A DNA stretch of 64,000 bases from Nisaea sediminum. Lineage in GTDB: Bacteria; Pseudomonadota; Alphaproteobacteria; Thalassobaculales; Thalassobaculaceae. Below the pieces are notes generated by a model that searched no databases, had not been told where the DNA came from, and saw only the letters and a program-made list of their open reading frames with translations. Position numbers and translations under genes: made by a program. Below, piece by piece: positions 62,625 to 64,000 of this stretch. The stretch spans positions 186,001-250,000 of the forward strand of contig NZ_JACZCQ010000010.1 of assembly GCF_014904705.1 (NCBI RefSeq), written 5' to 3'. Each line of letters begins with the position of its first letter. Positions within the stretch are counted from its first letter, which is position 1.

Positions 62625-63740
62625 ATGCAGGAGACCGTGAGATCGCAGCCGCCCGTCGGACGCCGGGACGACCTGCGCCTTTCCTTGAATCAGCTTCTCT
62701 TCGGTCTGTCGCAGTTCGGCTCGAACGCGGTCGTGGCATGGCGTCCGTCACGCAAGGGCCTTGAGATCATCCTGCTGCCGAAGACGCGTCTCTTTCAACT
62801 GAAGGAGCCGGAGGAACGGATCTTCGAGGGGCCGCGTCACTGCACGGACGAGGAATTCAAGCTCATCGTGAGTTTTCTCGGTGTGCAACCGACGGAAATC
62901 CGGCTGGATTTCCCGATCGGAGGCAGCGGCAACGGGCTTTCGCACGACGATGTCGAATCCGTCATGTCCCGCTACTCGATCGGATTCGCCCGCTTCCGCA
63001 CCGTCTTCCTCATCGATGTCGTCGGGTTCTCGAAATACAGCCCGGAAGAGCAGGCAAACCATCTGTCGACGCTGAAATTCAGCCTCTCGCTCGCCGAGGC
63101 GACCCTGCACCAGAAAGGGCTGCCGATGGTCATGGGGCGCTCGACGACCGGCGACGGCTATTACGTCTGGAACCTCGAGACTGGCATTGAGGAGGATATC
63201 AGCCTCTTCGTTCTGATGACCCTGTTCTCGCTCTATTACAAGAGCCTGCAGCGGGAAATGACGGACAAGATGCCGCTGCCGGACATCAGATTGGCTCTCA
63301 GCGGCGGTAGCCATTACGTATTTTACGAGCCGAGCCCGAAATATGTCGCGCGCCACGAATATATCGTCGGCGACGTCACCATCAATGTCGCCCGTCTGAT
63401 CGGCAAGGCGCGCACGGATCAGATCCTGGTCGGCGATTGCGCGAACCTCTCCCTCGGCTCAGACATCTGGACCGCGCACCGCTATGTCATGGCGGCGAAC
63501 AAGGTTCTGGACGGGTTCAGGGGGCTGAATGTTTTCGGCGACCAGGTCGAGGAGATCAGGTTCTACCTCACAGGCCCGAAGGACGAAGCGCGGTTCCGCA
63601 ATCAGAAGATCAAGATCGTGGACAAGCACGGTTTCGACCACATCTGCTACAACGCCAAGGTCAATACCCACATGAAGGGGGCGAAATCGATTTTCGCCGG
63701 GTTGCAGCATCAGGATTTGCGGAATTCGATGAAGAGCTGA
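62625..63740 (+). CDS. Class III nucleotidyl cyclase-like protein
   Basis: 371 residues, no membrane segment. The C-terminal half resembles the class III cyclase homology domain: FLIDVVGFSKYSPEEQ (first metal Asp), TTGDGYYVWN (second Asp), and GDVTINVARLIGKARTDQILV (the VNxAARL region). An Arg-Lys substrate-recognition pair is not evident, so activity is uncertain. The N-terminal 120 residues are unrecognised. It is rightward between two leftward pentapeptide genes. Confidence 0.65.
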   Translation: MQETVRSQPPVGRRDDLRLSLNQLLFGLSQFGSNAVVAWRPSRKGLEIILLPKTRLFQLKEPEERIFEGPRHCTDEEFKLIVSFLGVQPTEIRLDFPIGGSGNGLSHDDVESVMSRYSIGFARFRTVFLIDVVGFSKYSPEEQANHLSTLKFSLSLAEATLHQKGLPMVMGRSTTGDGYYVWNLETGIEEDISLFVLMTLFSLYYKSLQREMTDKMPLPDIRLALSGGSHYVFYEPSPKYVARHEYIVGDVTINVARLIGKARTDQILVGDCANLSLGSDIWTAHRYVMAANKVLDGFRGLNVFGDQVEEIRFYLTGPKDEARFRNQKIKIVDKHGFDHICYNAKVNTHMKGAKSIFAGLQHQDLRNSMKS

Positions 63741-63753
63741 GGCGCGCCGCGCC

Positions 63754-64000
63754 TTATCTGACGATGCTTTCCATGTCGACGCCGTCGAAGTTGACGTTGT
63801 TCAGGTTCGCCGCGCTCATGTCGGTCTTGCGCACCTTCCCGGTCCGCTTTCCGTCGGCCCCGAAAATCGGCATGGCGCCGACATGGGCGTTGGAAAGATC
63901 CGCTCCGCTAAGGAACGCGCCTTTCAGATTGGTGCCGAACATCAGCGCGCCCGCGAGCGTGGCGTTCATGAGATTGCACTTCTCGAGATCGGCCAGCACC
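63754..64000 (-). CDS. Pentapeptide-repeat protein, 3' part
   Basis: The frame is open to the window edge, so the start lies to the right; 81+ residues visible. It shows ADLEKCNLMNATLAGALMF and LKGAFLSGADLSNAHVGAMP, then the IFGADGKRTGK block, which parallels IFNAKHQRTGK in the first pentapeptide protein, followed by MSAANLNNVNFDGVDM. The two are therefore paralogues. Stop TAA at 63754-63756. Confidence 0.78.
   Translation of the reverse strand, partial: VLADLEKCNLMNATLAGALMFGTNLKGAFLSGADLSNAHVGAMPIFGADGKRTGKVRKTDMSAANLNNVNFDGVDMESIVR

Overview
The window is 64 kb of GC-rich, densely coded bacterial chromosome. Gene content (intracellular PHB depolymerase, malate synthase G, paired acyl-CoA dehydrogenases, Zur and Fur type operators, DUF1111/imelysin iron genes, ECF41 sigma factor, ECF biotin transporter) and codon use suggest a free-living, probably aquatic alphaproteobacterium of Rhodospirillales type. 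That placement is inference; no rRNA or other phylogenetic marker is present. No tRNA, rRNA, CRISPR array, insertion sequence or prophage was seen.

Layout. 1-6.3 kb: the 3' end of an RTX-repeat protein, queF, a leftward beta-oxidation operon (thiolase, two acyl-CoA dehydrogenases) and PPK2. 6.3-9.5 kb: an SDR and a tightly overlapped five-gene membrane redox operon centred on a ferric-reductase/Rieske fusion. 9.5-14.5 kb: a soluble chemoreceptor with a degenerate globin-like domain, a small orphan gene, a GIY-YIG protein, malate synthase G and a GmhB-like phosphatase without zinc ligands. 15-21.6 kb: an HtrA-like protein lacking its whole catalytic triad, PHB depolymerase, an acetolactate-synthase-like ThDP enzyme, an orphan family, and a Cys/Met-type PLP fold lacking its lysine. 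21.6-27.2 kb: bioMNY and a hybrid histidine kinase coupled to a receiver protein. 27.2-30.7 kb: an iron-chelate ABC transporter and DUF2946. 30.9-33.9 kb: PhoX, a photolyase C-terminal relic antisense to a DUF2256 gene, and a DsbA-fold isomerase. 33.9-41.5 kb: an MsrQ-like protein and the histidine utilisation locus (hutIHU leftward, hutFC rightward) with a central operator. 41.5-44.5 kb: a MarR/hydrolase/thioesterase unit and a PleD-like diguanylate cyclase. 44.5-48 kb: RidA-like protein, znuB, Zur box, znuA, a KDPGal-type aldolase and a glyoxalase. 48-51.8 kb: a leftward operon of two DUF1538 membrane proteins, a PII-like protein and a CBS protein, followed by an MFS carrier with a His-rich tail. 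51.9-53.9 kb: an AhpD-like protein with its ECF41 sigma factor, and an orphan. 54-60.7 kb: ChaN-like protein, cytochrome c, and an iron cluster (imelysin, DUF1111, imelysin, DUF1513) behind a Fur-like box. 60.8-64 kb: PilZ, two pentapeptide-repeat proteins and a class III cyclase-like protein; the last gene runs off the window.

Main points of interest: (1) the five-gene Rieske/ferric-reductase operon; (2) the DUF1538 x2 + PII-like + CBS operon; (3) three apparent pseudoenzymes between 15 and 21 kb; (4) hutC, whose only sensible start is a CTG overlapping the hutF stop behind a strong Shine-Dalgarno sequence; (5) the photolyase relic beside DUF2256; (6) the pentapeptide/PilZ/cyclase-like cluster. 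Functions come from motif recognition by eye; no database search was run.
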